NCBI GenBank assembly: GCA_002507425.1
Contig: DAZU01000107.1
Location: forward strand, 33,338-67,351
Direction of reading: 5' to 3'
DNA: 34,014 bases
Origin: Euryarchaeota archaeon UBA53
GTDB taxonomy: Archaea > Thermoplasmatota > Poseidoniia > Poseidoniales > Poseidoniaceae
Positions within the stretch are counted from its first letter, which is position 1, and each line of letters begins with the position of its first letter. The position numbers were made by a program, and so were the translations under genes. Shown piece after piece: positions 32,685-34,014 of the stretch. The notes beneath the pieces are model-generated. The model had not been told where the DNA came from. It worked only from the letters and a program-made list of their open reading frames with translations, and searched no databases.

Positions 32685-33686
32685 ATGGGTATCCGGAAGG
32701 GCCGGAAAGAGGCGTTTGAGAATCTAAGTATCAGTGAAGATGGAGATTGCCCTCGATGCGGTGGGGAAAGCCAGTCCTCTTCTCTACCTGGGTATCTCCA
32801 TTGTGCCAGGTGTCAGTATGAATGGAAAGATCCCAATCATGTTGCAAACAAATCTGGACCACCTGCAAACTATCGCAGGGATGAAGAATTGATTGAAGAA
32901 TTTAAATCAGAAATGCAAAGAGGAGATTTAAGCAATGTTTTGGGTATTGATAGGGGCCTATCCGGGGAACAAGAGGCCTCTTTGCAACGCTTAGAGGACA
33001 AGTGGATGAGTGGAATGTCAGGTCACTTTAATGCAGCAGCAGAGGAAAGAAAGCCCCTAATGATTTCATTTGATGATGATGACAACCTTGTAGAAACAAC
33101 TATTGGAAGCATATCGATTGTAGCAAACGGGTTTGATGGGGGAGAAGAAATAAGACTTGAATATCCCGGTTTAGGAACAGAATTTTACGCTTATGATGAA
33201 GCTAGCGAAACTGGTTGGCGAAGAGGTAGAACCGCAGAGGATACTGCTAGGTCTATCACTAACGTAATCAATAGATTTTCCAATTTAGTCTATGCCACTC
33301 AAGACAACTCAGTAATATTGCTTGAATTGAGAAGTGCAGATTTGGATGGGAAGTCATTGGTGATATTTGTTGATGATCCTGGAGGTACTGACATTATCGC
33401 AGAAAAATCCGGAGTTTCTATGGACCCCAGAGAAGTAAAGATTGTCGAGGATTACAAGGTTGTCGTAGAAATATGTTTAGCTGATGGTATAATTTCACCT
33501 TCAGAGGATCAAATGTTATGGGCTATGCGTCAGCAATTAGGTATCGACGATTATCTTCACGTTCAGATTGTTCAACAGATATTTGGTGACCACGCCGTAA
33601 AAGAATGCGCAACATGTGGCGACATGGCTAACTTGTACGCAGACTATGCAGCATGGTACTGTAAATCCTGTGAAAATTGGTGCTAA
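32685..33686 (+). CDS. zinc ribbon - unknown domain - TerB-like - zinc ribbon protein
   Basis: 333 residues. N-terminal zinc ribbon (Cys22, Cys25, Cys40, Cys43), a charged helical linker (about 60-110), an unrecognised alpha/beta region (about 118-235), a TerB-like helical segment (about 255-300: VVVEICLADGIISPSEDQML) and a second ribbon at the extreme C-terminus (Cys308, Cys311, Cys326, Cys329), ending in Cys333. TerB-like domains bind metals or membranes in tellurite-resistance and stress systems. No signal peptide or membrane helix. It begins 32 nt after the thiolase gene and is followed by the actin-like gene on the same strand. Function unknown; the domain call for TerB is by motif only. 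Confidence 0.65.
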   Translation: MGIRKGRKEAFENLSISEDGDCPRCGGESQSSSLPGYLHCARCQYEWKDPNHVANKSGPPANYRRDEELIEEFKSEMQRGDLSNVLGIDRGLSGEQEASLQRLEDKWMSGMSGHFNAAAEERKPLMISFDDDDNLVETTIGSISIVANGFDGGEEIRLEYPGLGTEFYAYDEASETGWRRGRTAEDTARSITNVINRFSNLVYATQDNSVILLELRSADLDGKSLVIFVDDPGGTDIIAEKSGVSMDPREVKIVEDYKVVVEICLADGIISPSEDQMLWAMRQQLGIDDYLHVQIVQQIFGDHAVKECATCGDMANLYADYAAWYCKSCENWC

Positions 33687-33692
33687 TATACC

Positions 33693-33704
33693 ATTCTATA
33701 GAAT
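33693..33704. repeat. 12-bp perfect palindrome upstream of the actin-like gene
   Basis: ATTCTATAGAAT is its own reverse complement and lies just after the stop of the zinc-ribbon/TerB-like gene, about 80 nt before the actin-like ATG. It could be an operator for a dimeric regulator, or chance in AT-rich DNA. The gap 33687-33784 also has a possible TATA element (ATTATTCATAA near 33740-33750). Confidence 0.35.
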
Positions 33705-33784
33705 ATCTATTAATGAACAATCTAAGTTAATACCAAGGTATTATTCATAAGGTAAGAACCATTAGCGATAAAAGGCGAGTAGTT

Positions 33785-34014
33785 ATGGCAAAAGAAGTAC
33801 TTTACATTGGGATTGATTTAGGGACATTTCGTTCTGTTATGGTATCTAGTGACAGTCACGAAGAAGAGGAGTTGACTGTTATCGGAACTCCAAAAGATCC
33901 AATAGCACGTAATTTTCTGAAAAGAGACGTATTGTTTGGAGAAGAGGCCCTAAAAAACCGACTTGCACTAAATTTATTCAGACCGCTCGAACTTGGAGTG
34001 ATTAAAGACACTCC
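33785..34014 (+). CDS. actin-like ATPase, MamK/MreB-type (3' end outside window)
   Basis: The first 76 codons are present. MAKEVLYIGIDLGTFRSVMV is the phosphate-1 loop of the actin/Hsp70 fold (GIDLGT). The next stretch, VIGTPKDPIARNFLKRDVLF and GEEALKNRLALNLFRPLELG, closely matches the pattern of MamK-like bacterial actins, where a WPxDxVARK...VLxGxEAL...R..L.L.RPLE.G.(I/L)K block follows. MreB and archaeal crenactin have different sequences here. It probably polymerises into cytoplasmic filaments. The TerB-like zinc-ribbon gene is upstream on the same strand. Whether the rest of the ATPase is intact cannot be seen. Confidence 0.85.
   Translation, partial: MAKEVLYIGIDLGTFRSVMVSSDSHEEEELTVIGTPKDPIARNFLKRDVLFGEEALKNRLALNLFRPLELGVIKDT

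Noticed and set aside
33785..34014. Right-edge gene considered as DnaK/Hsp70
   Set aside because: The GIDLGT loop is shared, but the following IARN, VLFGEEAL and RPLELGVIK segments fit MamK-type actins, not Hsp70.

Overview
The window is a gene-dense, AT-rich stretch of an archaeal chromosome. The core genes are archaeal: proteasome alpha, SBDS, exosome subunits Rrp4, Rrp41 and Rrp42, eL43 (L37Ae), Pcc1, prefoldin beta, EF-2, uS12 and uS7 of archaeal type, TiaS, an archaeosortase and isopentenyl phosphate kinase. Mixed in are bacterial- or eukaryote-like genes: a bacterial-type thiolase, a eukaryote-like type 1 IPP isomerase and a long Lhr helicase. Large acidic calcium-binding surface proteins and bacterial-type metabolic genes fit marine planktonic Thermoplasmatota (Marine Group II, Ca. 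Poseidoniales). That placement is inferred from gene content, not from a phylogeny.

Layout. 1-4413: 3' part of a very long Lhr-family helicase. 4498-9495: surface and envelope block, with a C-type-lectin/LamG membrane-anchored protein, a convergent archaeosortase and a GmhB-type HAD phosphatase. 9495-12809: TiaS, small membrane proteins (one Sec61beta-like), and a minus-strand pair encoding a CBS-domain protein and a RecA-like protein with a degenerate P-loop. 12810-14868 (minus): Dph6-type ligase, then adenylosuccinate lyase. 14932-21520 (plus): the archaeal exosome/proteasome superoperon psmA-SBDS-rrp4-rrp41-rrp42-rpl37ae-pcc1-pfdB-DHH-TPR, mostly joined by overlaps of 1 to 11 nt. 21517-23765 (minus): TPR protein and UbiD-family decarboxylase. 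23907-27786 (plus): rpsL, rpsG, EF-2 and a MOSC protein. 27770-30309 (minus): an IPP isomerase/prenyl synthase fusion and isopentenyl phosphate kinase. 30378-33686: zinc-ribbon protein, KptA (minus), thiolase, and a zinc-ribbon/TerB-like/zinc-ribbon protein. 33785-34014: start of a MamK/MreB-like actin cut by the window edge.

How the genes work together. Most of the window concerns RNA and protein processing: exosome core, proteasome alpha, KEOPS Pcc1, tRNA modification by TiaS, ribosome maturation by SBDS, and translation with EF-2 plus the diphthamide ligase that would finish modifying it. A second theme is isoprenoid lipid synthesis: IPK, IPP isomerase and short-chain prenyl synthase adjacent to each other, with a UbiD-family enzyme that could be the archaeal anhydromevalonate phosphate decarboxylase 6 kb away. 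A third is the cell surface.

No stretch over 300 bases lacks a gene. The largest gaps are 23766-23906 and 24981-25118, both promoter or leader regions. All six convergent gene junctions touch or overlap, so no room is left for separate terminators. I saw no tRNA, rRNA, insertion sequence or CRISPR array. The most unusual items are the actin at the right edge, the isomerase/prenyl synthase fusion, the lectin-type surface protein beside an archaeosortase, the oversized Lhr, and several enzyme-fold proteins with altered catalytic motifs.
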